Assembly: GCF_034440735.1 (NCBI RefSeq)
Contig: NZ_CP140098.1
Coordinates: 184,001-248,000, forward strand
Origin: Deinococcus sp. AB2017081
GTDB taxonomy: Bacteria > Deinococcota > Deinococci > Deinococcales > Deinococcaceae
Direction of reading: 5' to 3'
DNA length: 64,000 nucleotides
The notes beneath the pieces are model-generated. The model made no database searches. It was not told the origin of the DNA and was given only the letters and a program-made list of their open reading frames with translations. Of the stretch, positions 1 to 8,046 are shown piece by piece. Within the stretch, counting starts at the first letter, position 1. The number at the start of each line of letters is the position of its first letter. Both the position numbers and the translations under genes were made by a program.

Positions 1-283
1 CGGCCTCGTCGGCGCTGTCCGCGACAGTCAGGTCGAGATCGATGATCGGCTTGGCGCTCAGACCCGGCACGCTGGTCGAGCCGACGTGCTCCAGGGCCAG
101 GGCGCGCGCGCCCAGCACGCGCCGCAGCCTCGCGGCCTCGCGGGCATACAGCGCGGGCCACTGCGGATCGGACGGCACGACCAGGATGGGGCCGGTCAGG
201 CGCGGCGGGGGCACCACGAAGGCGGCGCGCATCTCCTCATCGGTCAGGGGCGGATCGGTCGGCACCGGGGGCAGGTCGGGCAT
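1..283 (-). CDS. GrpB/UPF0157 family protein (C-terminal part outside window)
   Basis: The frame begins at an ATG at 283 and runs off the left edge, so only about 94 N-terminal residues are visible. It contains EHVGSTSVPG followed by KPIID, the signature of the GrpB family, which has a nucleotidyltransferase-like fold; the biochemical role is mostly unknown. A GACACT box lies 6 nt before the ATG, in the position of a leaderless -10 element. It follows the HxlR regulator on the same strand with a 47-nt gap. The family call is firm; function and total length cannot be judged here. Confidence 0.5.
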   Translation of the reverse strand, partial: MPDLPPVPTDPPLTDEEMRAAFVVPPPRLTGPILVVPSDPQWPALYAREAARLRRVLGARALALEHVGSTSVPGLSAKPIIDLDLTVADSADEA

Positions 284-330
284 GCGTCCAGTGTCGCGGG
301 CGGCCCGCGCAGGTGCATCCGCCACCTGCG

Positions 331-1008
331 CTACGGCGTACACACGGTCGGTGGCAGCGGGAACAGCGTGACATAGCGCGCGGCGAGGTCGTGGTCGCCC
401 GTCACCGCCAGCGATCCGTCCGCCTCGGCCGCGTCCAGGGGCAGGCCGCCGAAGATCACACCGCCCAGGGTGGGCACGTCGCCGGTCACGGTGGCGTCGG
501 GCGCGCCGTGCAGACCGGACTGGAGGTCGAGGGTGCCGCCCCCGATGCGCGCCGTGAAGCGCTCGCGGCCCACGTGCAGGTGCACGGTGGCGTTCAGGTC
601 ACCCGCCGCCGCCGCACTGAACATGGTCTTCTGCGCGGTGACCAGCGTGGCGAGGCTGATCGGTGCGGGCCCTTTGAACGGCGACTGCGCCCCCCAGCGG
701 CCGAGCTGCATCAGGATGGGCTCCAGTTCGCGGCCCCACGGCGTCAGGGCGTACATGTGGCCGGTGGCCGGCGCGGGCAGCGGTTCGCGCCGCAGCACGC
801 CGCTCCCCTCCAGGTCGCTCAGGCGCTGTGTGAGCACGGTGGCGCTGATGCCCGGCAGGGTGGTCTTGAGGTCGGTGAAGCGCCGGGGCCCGAGCAGCAG
901 CTCTCGCACGACCAGCAGCGCCCAGCGCTCGCCCACGAGGTCGAGGGCGTGCGCGGCGGCGCAGCCGTCGTCGTAGGAGCGGCGCGTGGACTCGCGCGGC
1001 GGGGACAT
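331..1008 (-). CDS. HxlR-type winged-helix regulator with C-terminal SCP2-like domain
   Basis: This 225-residue protein has an N-terminal HxlR winged helix (about residues 10-105, with LVGERWALLVVRELLLGPRR and LTQRLSDLEGSGVL). Its C-terminal half (about 120-220) resembles an SCP2 sterol-carrier fold, a pairing known in some HxlR regulators and suggesting a hydrophobic ligand. It is transcribed away from the reductase operon that starts at 1157. A TACACT box (complement of 1015-1020) sits 6 nt before the ATG with no Shine-Dalgarno, so the mRNA is probably leaderless. Three GAGTG half-sites lie in the shared promoter region, so I infer that it represses itself and the divergent operon. The ligand is unknown. 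Confidence 0.5.
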   Translation of the reverse strand: MSPPRESTRRSYDDGCAAAHALDLVGERWALLVVRELLLGPRRFTDLKTTLPGISATVLTQRLSDLEGSGVLRREPLPAPATGHMYALTPWGRELEPILMQLGRWGAQSPFKGPAPISLATLVTAQKTMFSAAAAGDLNATVHLHVGRERFTARIGGGTLDLQSGLHGAPDATVTGDVPTLGGVIFGGLPLDAAEADGSLAVTGDHDLAARYVTLFPLPPTVCTP

Positions 1009-1022
1009 GGCCTCAGTGTACC

Positions 1023-1046
1023 GAGTGCACTCCAGAAAACGGAGTG
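1023..1046. promoter_or_regulatory. Putative operator with three GAGTG half-sites
   Basis: GAGTG at 1023-1027 abuts CACTC at 1028-1032, and a third GAGTG lies at 1042-1046; CACTCC/GGAGTG (1028-1033 and 1041-1046) form an inverted repeat. The site covers the -35/spacer region of the hxlR-like gene and ends 5 nt before the -35 box of the divergent operon. Binding by the adjacent HxlR protein is inferred from position. Confidence 0.5.
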
Positions 1047-1051
1047 AGGGG

Positions 1052-1081
1052 TTGCAATTCCGTACTATTCTGCTTTAGGCT
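1052..1081 (+). promoter_or_regulatory. Promoter of the 1157-8453 operon
   Basis: TTGCAA at 1052-1057 and TAGGCT at 1076-1081 are separated by 18 nt. A leader of about 65 nt follows, ending in AAGGAG (1144-1149) ahead of the GTG start at 1157. Unlike most genes here, this operon appears to have a leader and a ribosome binding site. Confidence 0.5.
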
Positions 1082-1156
1082 AAATCAGCCAGAAGAAGTA
1101 CGATTCTCACCCCACCGTTCCCCCTCCGTGGACACCTCGCCGCAAGGAGACCCCCA

Positions 1157-1927
1157 GTGAAGACCATTGCCTCAGCGGATGGTACGGCCATTGCCTTTGA
1201 GCAGAGCGGTGACGGGCCGGCCGTGATCCTGGTCAGCGGCGGTTCGGTGAGCCGGTCGTCGAACGCGCCGCTGGCCGACCTGCTGGCCGCACAGTTCACC
1301 GTGTACAACTACGACCGGCGCGGTCGCGGCCCCAGCGGCGATACCCAGCCCTACGCTCCCCAGCGCGAGGTCGAGGACATCGCCGCTGTCGTGGACGCGG
1401 CGGGCGGCTCGGCGTTCCTGTACGGCTCCTCGTCTGGCGCGGCGCTGGCCCTCATGGCCGCCACACTGCCGGGGATCACCCGGCTGGCGCTGTGGGAACC
1501 GCCGTTCATCCTCGACCCGGCCGCCCGCCCCCCGGCCGACGCCGCCCAGACCGTTCACGACCTCGTGGCGGCAGACCGGCGCGGCGACGCGGCCGAGTAC
1601 TTCATGGCGAGGGTGGTCGGCCTGCCCCCGGAATTCGTGGCCCACGCGCGCACCCAGCCATGGTGGGCTGCGCAGGAGGCCCTGGCCCACACGCTGGAAT
1701 ACGACGTGACCATCTTGGGCGATTACTCGCTCCCGGAAGAACGCCTGCGGGCCACCCAGGTTCCGACGCTGGTCATCGACGGGGCGGACAGCGCTGCCTT
1801 CATGCACGCCTCCGCCGACGCCGCCGCCGCCCTGCTCCCCCGGGGGCAGCGCCGCACCCTGAGCAGTCAGAACCACAACGTGGCCGCACCGGTGCTGGCC
1901 CCAGTCCTCGCGGAGTTCTTCCGCTGA
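1157..1927 (+). CDS. alpha/beta hydrolase
   Basis: A 256-residue cytoplasmic alpha/beta hydrolase. The nucleophile elbow GSSSG is at residues 90-94 (Ser92); VIDGAD supplies a likely acid residue and the SQNHNV segment near the C-terminus the catalytic His. The GTG start is set by AAGGAG 7 nt upstream. It is the first gene of a run of 11 closely spaced or overlapping genes, and its TGA overlaps the next ATG by one base. The substrate is unknown; relatives include esterases and carboxylic-ester hydrolases. Divergent from the HxlR-type regulator, it is the most likely direct target of that repressor. Confidence 0.5.
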   Translation: MKTIASADGTAIAFEQSGDGPAVILVSGGSVSRSSNAPLADLLAAQFTVYNYDRRGRGPSGDTQPYAPQREVEDIAAVVDAAGGSAFLYGSSSGAALALMAATLPGITRLALWEPPFILDPAARPPADAAQTVHDLVAADRRGDAAEYFMARVVGLPPEFVAHARTQPWWAAQEALAHTLEYDVTILGDYSLPEERLRATQVPTLVIDGADSAAFMHASADAAAALLPRGQRRTLSSQNHNVAAPVLAPVLAEFFR

Positions 1928-2466
1928 TGCCGCGCGTGTTCCTCGACCTCGCCGTGTCCGTCGACGGCTTCATCGCCGCTCCCGACGGCGGCGACGGCGG
2001 TCTGCACGACTGGTACTTCGCGCCGGACGCCGCCGAGGACATCAAGGCCGAGCTCCTGTCGCGCATCGGGGCGATCGTCCTGGGCCACACGGCCTTCGGC
2101 ACGGCCCCCGACGGCTTCGACACCGAGTACCACGTGCCGCACTTCATCCTGACGCACACGCCGAGGCCCAGCGTGCAGCGCGGCGGGGCGAGCTTCCACT
2201 TCGTCACGGAGGGCCTGGAATCCGCCCTGGCGCGGGCCCGCGCCGCCGCCGGCGAGCGCGACGTGTGCGTGGCCGGCGGCGCGGACGTGGCGCGGCAGTG
2301 TCTGGACGCGGGCCTCATCGACGAGCTACAGCTTCACGTTGCGCCCGTCCTGCTCGGCGGCGGCCTGCGGCTGTTCGGCAGCGCGCCGCCCGCCCGTCTG
2401 GAGCACGTCCGCACCGTGCAGTCCGCGCACGCCACGCACCTCACCTACCGCCTCGGAGGGCACTGA
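1927..2466 (+). CDS. RibD-C/DHFR-like reductase family protein (paralogue 1)
   Basis: This 179-residue protein has the RibD C-terminal/dihydrofolate-reductase-like fold. It starts MPRVFLDLAVSVDGFIA, the usual strand-one signature, and carries VAGGADVARQ and GLIDELQLHVAPVLLGGG, the NADPH-side signature. The start overlaps the stop of the hydrolase gene (TGATG), implying translational coupling. It is one of six divergent paralogues within 9 kb. Family members are presumed NAD(P)H-dependent reductases of unknown substrates; there is no evidence that it makes tetrahydrofolate. The family call is firm, the function open. Confidence 0.5.
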   Translation: MPRVFLDLAVSVDGFIAAPDGGDGGLHDWYFAPDAAEDIKAELLSRIGAIVLGHTAFGTAPDGFDTEYHVPHFILTHTPRPSVQRGGASFHFVTEGLESALARARAAAGERDVCVAGGADVARQCLDAGLIDELQLHVAPVLLGGGLRLFGSAPPARLEHVRTVQSAHATHLTYRLGGH

Positions 2467-2467
2467 C

Positions 2468-3019
2468 ATGGGACGACTCGTGATTTCTGAATTCATCTCG
2501 CTGGACGGCGTGATCGACACGCCCGCGTGGACGGCCCCCTACTGGAACGACGACATCGCTGCCTTCAAGGGCGAGGAGATGGGCGCGGCCCGCGCGCTGC
2601 TCCAGGGCCGCGTGACCTACGACGGCATGGCCGCCGCATGGCCGGAGCGCGGCGACGACGATCCCGGCGCGGCGATCATGAACTCGATTCCCAAGTTCGT
2701 CGTGTCCACCACGCTGCGCGAGGCGACGTGGAACAACTCGACCATCATCCGCGAGCACGTCGTACAGGAGGTGCAGGCGCTGAAAGAGCGCACGGACGGC
2801 GACGTGTTGGTGTACGGCAGCGGCGAGCTGTTCCGCTTCCTGTCCGCCCACGGGCTGGTGGACGCGCTGAACCTGCTCGTGTACCCGGTCGTGCTCGGCG
2901 AGGGCAAGCGCCTGTTTGCCCAGAGCAGCGGGCCCGCCTCGGCCCTGACCCTCACCGCGTCCCGGCCGATGGGCGGCGGCGTGATGCTCCTCCAGTACGC
3001 CCCGGCCCCTACCCTCTAA
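2468..3019 (+). CDS. RibD-C/DHFR-like reductase family protein (paralogue 2)
   Basis: A 183-residue member of the RibD-C/DHFR-like family beginning MGRLVISEFISLDGVI, with VLVYGSGELFRFL and GLVDALNLLVYPVVLGEG near the C-terminus. The start is one base after the previous stop, so the two are almost certainly co-translated. It contains YDGMAAAWP and an IMNSIPKFVVS segment typical of the YyaP-like subgroup. It differs clearly from paralogue 1, so this is an old duplication or separate acquisition, not a recent tandem copy. The substrate is unknown. Confidence 0.5.
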   Translation: MGRLVISEFISLDGVIDTPAWTAPYWNDDIAAFKGEEMGAARALLQGRVTYDGMAAAWPERGDDDPGAAIMNSIPKFVVSTTLREATWNNSTIIREHVVQEVQALKERTDGDVLVYGSGELFRFLSAHGLVDALNLLVYPVVLGEGKRLFAQSSGPASALTLTASRPMGGGVMLLQYAPAPTL

Positions 3020-3027
3020 GGAGACCC

Positions 3028-3576
3028 ATGTCATTTCAGGCGTATCTGGACACCGTGAAGGAAAAGACCGGCAAGACCGTGGCGGACTTCCGCACCGAGA
3101 GCGAGGCGCAGGGCCTGGCGAAGCACGGCGAGATCGTGGCGTGGCTGAAGCGTGACTACAGCCTGGGCCACGGCCACGCGAATGCCATTGCCGCCGCCCT
3201 GCTGAAGGCCGAGCAGTTCAGCGCCCCGAAGGACGACCGCGCGGACGCCGTGTTCGCCGGGAAGAAGACCGCGTGGAAGCCGGCCTACGACGCGCTGTGG
3301 GCGGCCGTCCAGGCCTACGGCGACGACGTGGGCCTCGCGCCCACCGACACGTACGTGAGCTTCACGCGCGGCGGGAAGAAGTTCGCCATCGTGCAACCCA
3401 CCGCGCCGCGCCTCGACCTCGGCCTCAAGCGCCGGGGCGTGGAGGCCACGGCGCGCTTCGAGGCCGCGGGAACGTGGAACAGCATGGTCACGCACCGCGT
3501 CCGCATCACCGACGCCGCCCAGATCGACGCCGAGGTCATGGCGTGGCTGCGCGCCGCGTACGAGGGAGCGCTGTGA
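3028..3576 (+). CDS. DUF4287/DUF5655 domain protein
   Basis: This 182-residue protein has an N-terminal DUF4287 domain (SFQAYLDTVKEKTGKT and EIVAWLKRDYSLGHGHANAI, about residues 2-55). A DUF5655-like domain follows (AWKPAYDALWAAVQAYG through the C-terminus). The pair is common in actinobacterial and Deinococcus stress loci, but no activity is established. An AAGGAG precedes the ATG. Its TGA overlaps the GTG of the next reductase. Its position between reductase paralogues makes it part of the same operon. Confidence 0.5.
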   Translation: MSFQAYLDTVKEKTGKTVADFRTESEAQGLAKHGEIVAWLKRDYSLGHGHANAIAAALLKAEQFSAPKDDRADAVFAGKKTAWKPAYDALWAAVQAYGDDVGLAPTDTYVSFTRGGKKFAIVQPTAPRLDLGLKRRGVEATARFEAAGTWNSMVTHRVRITDAAQIDAEVMAWLRAAYEGAL

Positions 3577-4160
3577 CCCGCACGCTGATCTCCTTCGTGC
3601 ACCTGACCCTCGACGGCTTCGTGAACGGGCCGCAGGGCGAGCTGCACTGGGCGAACGTCGAGCCGGAGATCGCGGCCGACGTGGATGCCCGCCTGAAGAC
3701 CGTGGAGGCCGCCGTGTACGGCCGCGAGGTGTACGGCATGATGGCCGGCTACTGGCCCACCGTGCCGGGCAATCCGGACAGCACCGAGCACGAGCGCACG
3801 CACGCCGCGTGGGTGGAGGCCATTCCGAAGGTCGTGATCTCGCGCACGCTGGAGCGCGCCGAGTGGCACCACACGACCCTCATCCGGGACGACGTGGCCG
3901 CCCGCGTGCAGGCCCTCAAGGCGCAGCCGGGCGGGCCGCTGATGGTCTTCGGCAGCCCCCGGCTGGTACACGTGCTGGCAGAACTCGGGCTGGTGGACGA
4001 GTACCTGATCTACCTGAACCCCGTCACGCTGGGTGGCGGCACCCCCCTGTTCGCGCCGGGGCACGCGGGCACGCTGGAGCTGCTCGAATCGAAGGCCTTT
4101 GGCGCGGGCGTGGTCATGCTGCGCTACGGCGTCCGAACACCAGCGGAGGAGCGCGCGTGA
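3573..4160 (+). CDS. RibD-C/DHFR-like reductase family protein (paralogue 3)
   Basis: A 195-residue RibD-C/DHFR-like protein: MTRTLISFVHLTLDGFVNG at the N-terminus, AIPKVVISRTLERAEWHHT in the middle, and LMVFGSPRLVHVL with GLVDEYLIYLNPVTLGGG near the end. The GTG start overlaps the stop of the DUF4287 gene by 4 nt, and its own stop overlaps the next GTG by 4 nt, so translation is coupled on both sides. NADPH use is inferred from the family; the substrate is unknown. Confidence 0.5.
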   Translation: MTRTLISFVHLTLDGFVNGPQGELHWANVEPEIAADVDARLKTVEAAVYGREVYGMMAGYWPTVPGNPDSTEHERTHAAWVEAIPKVVISRTLERAEWHHTTLIRDDVAARVQALKAQPGGPLMVFGSPRLVHVLAELGLVDEYLIYLNPVTLGGGTPLFAPGHAGTLELLESKAFGAGVVMLRYGVRTPAEERA

Positions 4161-4609
4161 CCGGGGCCACGCCGGTTCCCCACGCGGATCTCCAGAGCCT
4201 GAACCCGCTGGTCGGCACCTGGGCCGTGTCCGGCGACGCCACCGGACGGGTGGTGTACGCCTGGATGCCCGGCGGGTTCTTCCTCGTCCAGCACTTCGAC
4301 CTGCTGCACGGCGGGCGACCGATCCGCGGCACCGAGTTCATCGGACACCTGCACCCCTACGGCGGGGAGCCGTCGGCCGACCTGCACAGCCGCGTCTACA
4401 GCGACACCGACGGCATGACCCTGGACTACGTGTACGAGCTGGCCGGCGACACCCTGACCATCTGGAGCGGCGGGCGCGGGTCGCCCGCGTTCTACCGCGG
4501 CACCTTCGGCGACGACGGCGCGCGCGTGACCGGCGGCTGGCAGTGGCCCGGCGGGGGCTACGCGACCGAGATGACCCGCCTGCGCCCGCACGACGACCCG
4601 CCGGCCTGA
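4157..4609 (+). CDS. Small lipocalin-like/DUF1579-like protein
   Basis: A 150-residue protein starting with GTG inside the previous stop. It has LNPLVGTWAVSG near the N-terminus, followed by alternating hydrophobic strands with many Gly and Trp residues (VVYAWMPGGFFLVQHFD, LTIWSGGRG, GGWQWPGGGYATEMTR). This resembles small beta-barrel proteins of the DUF1579/lipocalin-like type that may bind hydrophobic ligands. No signal peptide is seen. The fold assignment is moderate; the function is unknown. Confidence 0.5.
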   Translation: MTGATPVPHADLQSLNPLVGTWAVSGDATGRVVYAWMPGGFFLVQHFDLLHGGRPIRGTEFIGHLHPYGGEPSADLHSRVYSDTDGMTLDYVYELAGDTLTIWSGGRGSPAFYRGTFGDDGARVTGGWQWPGGGYATEMTRLRPHDDPPA

Positions 4610-4651
4610 CGCGGGCTCACCGACCCATCCACCGACCCCGGAGGTCATCCC

Positions 4652-6121
4652 ATGAGTGCCCCACCCGAGACCCTGGCCCCCCGCGACCGCGCGGTGATCG
4701 TGATCCTGCTGATCGCGACCTTCGTGGTCATCCTGAACGAGACGATCATGAACGTCGCCCTGCCCGTCCTGATGACCGACCTGCGCGTGGACGCGGGCCG
4801 CGCACAGTGGCTGTCCACGGCGTTCATGCTGACGATGGCCGTCGTGATTCCCATCACGGGTTTCCTGCTGCAGCGCCTCGCGACACGCACCGTGTTCCTG
4901 CTCGCCATGGGGCTGTTCAGTGCGGGCACGCTGCTGGCGGCCCTCGCGCCGGGCTTCGTGCCGCTGCTGCTGGCGCGGATCGTGCAGGCGAGCGGCACAG
5001 CGATCATGCTGCCCCTTCTGATGACGACCGTGCTGACGGTCGTGCCGGAACGCGGGCGTGGTGCCGTGATGGGCAACATCAGCATCGTGATCTCGGTCGC
5101 GCCGGCGCTCGGGCCGACCATCTCGGGCCTGATCCTGCAGGCGTTCTCGTGGCGCTTCATGTTCGTGTTCGTGCTGCCCATCGCGCTGGCCGCGCTGGCG
5201 TACGGCGCGCGCATGCTGGGGAACGTGGGCGAGCGGAAGGCCGCGCCGCTCGATGTGGTCTCCATTCCGCTGTCCGCCGTGGGCTTCGGGGGCGTCGTGT
5301 ACGCGCTCAACCAGGCGAGCGGCCCCGGCGGCTTCGGCAGCCCGGCGGTGCTGTGGCCGCTCGGCGTGGCCCTCGTGGCCCTGGTCGTCTTCGTCGCGCG
5401 GCAGCGCGCCCTGATCCGGCGGGACGCGCCGCTGCTCGACCTGCGCGCCTTCGCCTATCCGCAGTTCACGCTGGGCGTGGGCGTCATGGTGATCGCCATG
5501 ATGGCCCTGTTCGGCGGGGCGATCCTGCTGCCGCTGTACGTGCAGGGCGTGCGCGGCCTGAGCACCCTCCAGACCGGCCTGCTGCTGCTGCCCGGCGGGC
5601 TGGTCATGGGCCTGCTCGCGCCCACCATCGGCCGCTGGTACGACCGCGTGGGGCCGCGCCCGCTGACGCTGCCCGGCACGGTGCTCATGGCGGGCGCGCT
5701 GTTCGGTTTCGGGGGCCTGACGGCCGCCACCCCCGCGTGGGCGCTCGTGGCGCTGCACGTGACCCTGAGCATCGGGCTGGCGCTGCTGTTCACGCCGGTG
5801 TTCACGAGCAGCCTCTCGCCCCTGCCGCCCCGCCTGTACTCGCACGGCAGCGCGATCCTCAGCACCCTGCAACAGGTCGCGGGGGCCGCCGGCACCGCCC
5901 TGCTCGTCACGCTGTACGCCGCCCGCAGCGCCGCCCAGGCCGCGCAGGGGGCCGCCCCCACCCTCGCGCAGCAGGGCGGCATCGGGCTGGCCTTCACCGT
6001 CTCGGCGTGGATCGCCGTGCTCGCCGTCCCGCTCGCGCTGGGCCTGAAACGCACCGGGCAGGCCGGGCACGGCCACGGCGACCCCCACGCGCCCGGCCCG
6101 GCCCCGCAGCCCGGCGACTGA
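4652..6121 (+). CDS. MFS multidrug exporter, DHA2 (EmrB/QacA) family
   Basis: This 489-residue inner-membrane protein has about 14 hydrophobic segments. NETIMNVALPVLMTDL lies in the first helix pair, the position of the family's LDxTIVNVALP motif, and FRAFAYPQF-like connectors occur mid-protein. The family exports drugs and organic ions by proton antiport. A GGAGGTC ribosome site precedes the ATG after a 42-nt gap. A His-rich tail (GHGHGDPH) ends the protein. Among reductases and VOC proteins it probably exports substrates or products of this array; what it carries is unknown. Confidence 0.5.
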   Translation: MSAPPETLAPRDRAVIVILLIATFVVILNETIMNVALPVLMTDLRVDAGRAQWLSTAFMLTMAVVIPITGFLLQRLATRTVFLLAMGLFSAGTLLAALAPGFVPLLLARIVQASGTAIMLPLLMTTVLTVVPERGRGAVMGNISIVISVAPALGPTISGLILQAFSWRFMFVFVLPIALAALAYGARMLGNVGERKAAPLDVVSIPLSAVGFGGVVYALNQASGPGGFGSPAVLWPLGVALVALVVFVARQRALIRRDAPLLDLRAFAYPQFTLGVGVMVIAMMALFGGAILLPLYVQGVRGLSTLQTGLLLLPGGLVMGLLAPTIGRWYDRVGPRPLTLPGTVLMAGALFGFGGLTAATPAWALVALHVTLSIGLALLFTPVFTSSLSPLPPRLYSHGSAILSTLQQVAGAAGTALLVTLYAARSAAQAAQGAAPTLAQQGGIGLAFTVSAWIAVLAVPLALGLKRTGQAGHGHGDPHAPGPAPQPGD

Positions 6122-6172
6122 CCCCCAGCCCCCCAACCCTTCGACCCTCAGACCGCAGTCCAAGGAGCCCCC

Positions 6173-6730
6173 ATGCGATCCATCATCGCCTCCCTGTTCA
6201 TCACCCTCGACGGCGTCACCGAGGAGCCCGGCGACTGGCAGGAGACCTTCGATGAGGACATGGCCGCCGCCCTGGCCGCCCGCCTCGCCCGGTCGGACAC
6301 CGTCGTGATGGGCCGGGGCACCTACGAGTACTGGGCCCCGTACTGGCCCACCGCCACCCACGAGCCCTACGCCAGCTTCATCAACGGCACGCCCAAGTAC
6401 GTCGCCTCGACGACCCTGAAGGACGTGCAGTGGGGCACGTACGACAACATCGCCGTGCTGGACGGTGATCTGGCCGACGCCCTCGCGGCCCTCAGGCGGC
6501 AGCCGGGGCGGGACATCTCCGTGGAGGCCAGCCCGACGCTGGTGGCGTGGCTGCTCGAACAGGGCCTGCTGGACGAGCTGCAGCTGTTCGTGCACAACGT
6601 GGTCGCCGCCCGCGGCACCCGGCTGTTCCCGCAGGGCGGCACCCTGAAACGCCTGACCCTCACGGACTCGGTCATCTCGCGCAGCGGCGTGGCGATCCTG
6701 ACGTACCGGCCGAGACCGGCCACGGGCTGA
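6173..6730 (+). CDS. RibD-C/DHFR-like reductase family protein (paralogue 4)
   Basis: A 185-residue member: MRSIIASLFITLDGVTEEP, SFINGTPKYVASTTL and GLLDELQLFVHNVVAARG. The segment normally reading GGxxL is EASPTLVAWL here, so the glycine-rich nucleotide-side turn is altered; reduced or changed cofactor binding is possible. AAGGAG sets the ATG. It is 51 nt downstream of the exporter. The YEYWAPYWP segment is shared with paralogues in other Deinococcus and actinobacterial genomes (from memory). Substrate unknown. Confidence 0.5.
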   Translation: MRSIIASLFITLDGVTEEPGDWQETFDEDMAAALAARLARSDTVVMGRGTYEYWAPYWPTATHEPYASFINGTPKYVASTTLKDVQWGTYDNIAVLDGDLADALAALRRQPGRDISVEASPTLVAWLLEQGLLDELQLFVHNVVAARGTRLFPQGGTLKRLTLTDSVISRSGVAILTYRPRPATG

Positions 6731-6779
6731 CCCGCGGCGCACCGCCCCCACCCCTCCCCGCCACCCCGGAGGTTCCGCC

Positions 6780-7496
6780 GTGATCGACACCACCCTCGCC
6801 CATCCGCCCGTCGTCGACCGGGCCGCGTGGACGGCCGCCCGCGCCACGCTGCTGCCGCTGGAGAAGGCCGCGACGCGCCTGCACGACGCGATCGCCGCGC
6901 AGCGCCGCCGCCTGCCCATGACGCCCGTCGAGAACTACACGTTCGCCGGCCGGGACGGCCCCGTCACGCTGGCGGGGCTGTTCGCGGGCCGCTCGCAGCT
7001 GATCCTGCACCACTTCATGTTCGAGCCGCACTGGGCGCAGGGCTGCGCGTTCTGCTCGGACGACGCGGACAACGCCGTGCCGCACCTCGCGCACTTCGCG
7101 CCGTACGACATCAGCTTCGTGCGGATCTCCCGCGCGCCCGTGGAGAAGCTCACGGCCTACTCGGCACGGATGGGCTGGACGGTGCCGTGGGTGTCGTCGG
7201 GGAGCACCACCTTCGGCGACGACTGGGGCTGGACACGGCCCGGCGGCGGCGAGGTCTCCGGCTTCAGCGTGTACCTGCTGCACAGCGGCGTGCCCCACCT
7301 GACGTACCGCACCGAGGGGCGCGGCGTGGAACTGATGTCCAGCATCGCCGGGCACCTGGACATCACGCCGTACGGCCGCCAGGAGACCTGGGAGGACTCC
7401 CCGCCCGGCTGGCCGCAGGACGGCACCTTCACGAAGATCAGGCGGCACGACGAGTACGGAGAAGGTGTCCAACTGTCGGAAGGTCTGAACGTCTGA
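6780..7496 (+). CDS. DUF899 family thioredoxin-like protein
   Basis: A 238-residue protein of the DUF899 family: MTPVENYTFAGRDGPVTL, QLILHHFMFEP, then GCAFCSDDAD and FVRISRAPVEKL. The family is related to thioredoxin/AhpC folds. The CAFC pair could be redox-active, but catalysis has not been shown. The GTG start is preceded by GGAGG. Its last codons form the left arm of a long inverted repeat shared with the following gap, so expression of the downstream pair may be tuned separately. Confidence 0.5.
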   Translation: MIDTTLAHPPVVDRAAWTAARATLLPLEKAATRLHDAIAAQRRRLPMTPVENYTFAGRDGPVTLAGLFAGRSQLILHHFMFEPHWAQGCAFCSDDADNAVPHLAHFAPYDISFVRISRAPVEKLTAYSARMGWTVPWVSSGSTTFGDDWGWTRPGGGEVSGFSVYLLHSGVPHLTYRTEGRGVELMSSIAGHLDITPYGRQETWEDSPPGWPQDGTFTKIRRHDEYGEGVQLSEGLNV

Positions 7497-7580
7497 ACGC
7501 AGGAGTGTGCCGCCTCAGACCTGACCTCAAAGACTTCGGACTTCCTTCCATTTGGACATCGAGACGTTCAGCCGTTCAGA
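7484..7580 (+). repeat. Long-range inverted repeat inside the operon
   Basis: A 16-nt arm at 7484-7499 and its reverse complement at 7565-7580 match with one mismatch and enclose 65 nt. The arms consist of CTGAACG-type heptamers and the left arm contains the stop codon of the DUF899 gene. In the mRNA this could fold into a stem upstream of the next ribosome site (AAGGAG at 7590-7595) and act as a processing or stability element. Confidence 0.5.
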
Positions 7581-7599
7581 CATCCCCACAAGGAGCCCC

Positions 7600-8046
7600 A
7601 TGCCCACATTCACCGCACCGCTGAAGCAGGAAGGCAAGACCGCGACTGGCATCGAGGTGCCGCCGGAGATCATCGCGGCCCTCGGGGGCGGGAAGAAGCC
7701 CGCCGTGACCGTCACGCTGAACGGGTACACGTACCGCAGCACGGTGGGGATCATGGGGGGCCGCGCGCTGATCCCGGTGAGTGCCGAGCACCGGGGCAAC
7801 GCGGGCCTGAGTGCCGGCGACACCGTGACCGTCACGCTGGAACCCGACACGGCCCCGCGTGAACTCGTGGTGCCGGACGACCTCCAGGAGGCGCTGGACG
7901 CGAACCCGGCGGCCCTGGCGGCCTTCGCGAAACTGTCGTACAGCGGCAGACGCCAGCACACCCTGTCGGTCGAGGGGACGAAGAACCCCGAGACGCGGGC
8001 GCGGCGCGTGGCGAAGGCCATCGAGACGCTGTCCGGCGGCGCGTGA
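7600..8046 (+). CDS. DUF1905 plus YdeI-like (OmdA) domain protein
   Basis: The 148-residue protein starts at the ATG preceded by AAGGAG (7590-7595); an upstream in-frame start at 7552 lacks such a site. An N-terminal DUF1905 barrel (residues 1-90: ATGIEVPPEIIAAL, GGRALIPVSAEHRG) is followed by a bacteriocin-protection/YdeI-like helical domain (DLQEALDANPAALAAF, YSGRRQHTLSVEGTK, ETRARRVAKAIETL). Members are small stress proteins of unclear mechanism. Its TGA overlaps the next GTG by 4 nt. Confidence 0.5.
   Translation: MPTFTAPLKQEGKTATGIEVPPEIIAALGGGKKPAVTVTLNGYTYRSTVGIMGGRALIPVSAEHRGNAGLSAGDTVTVTLEPDTAPRELVVPDDLQEALDANPAALAAFAKLSYSGRRQHTLSVEGTKNPETRARRVAKAIETLSGGA

Noticed and set aside
4124..6919. 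Very long open frame on the minus strand (about 930 codons) opposite the MFS and reductase genes
   Set aside because: It is low in complexity, rich in Arg/His/Gln and lies antisense to clear gene families; such frames are a side effect of high GC.
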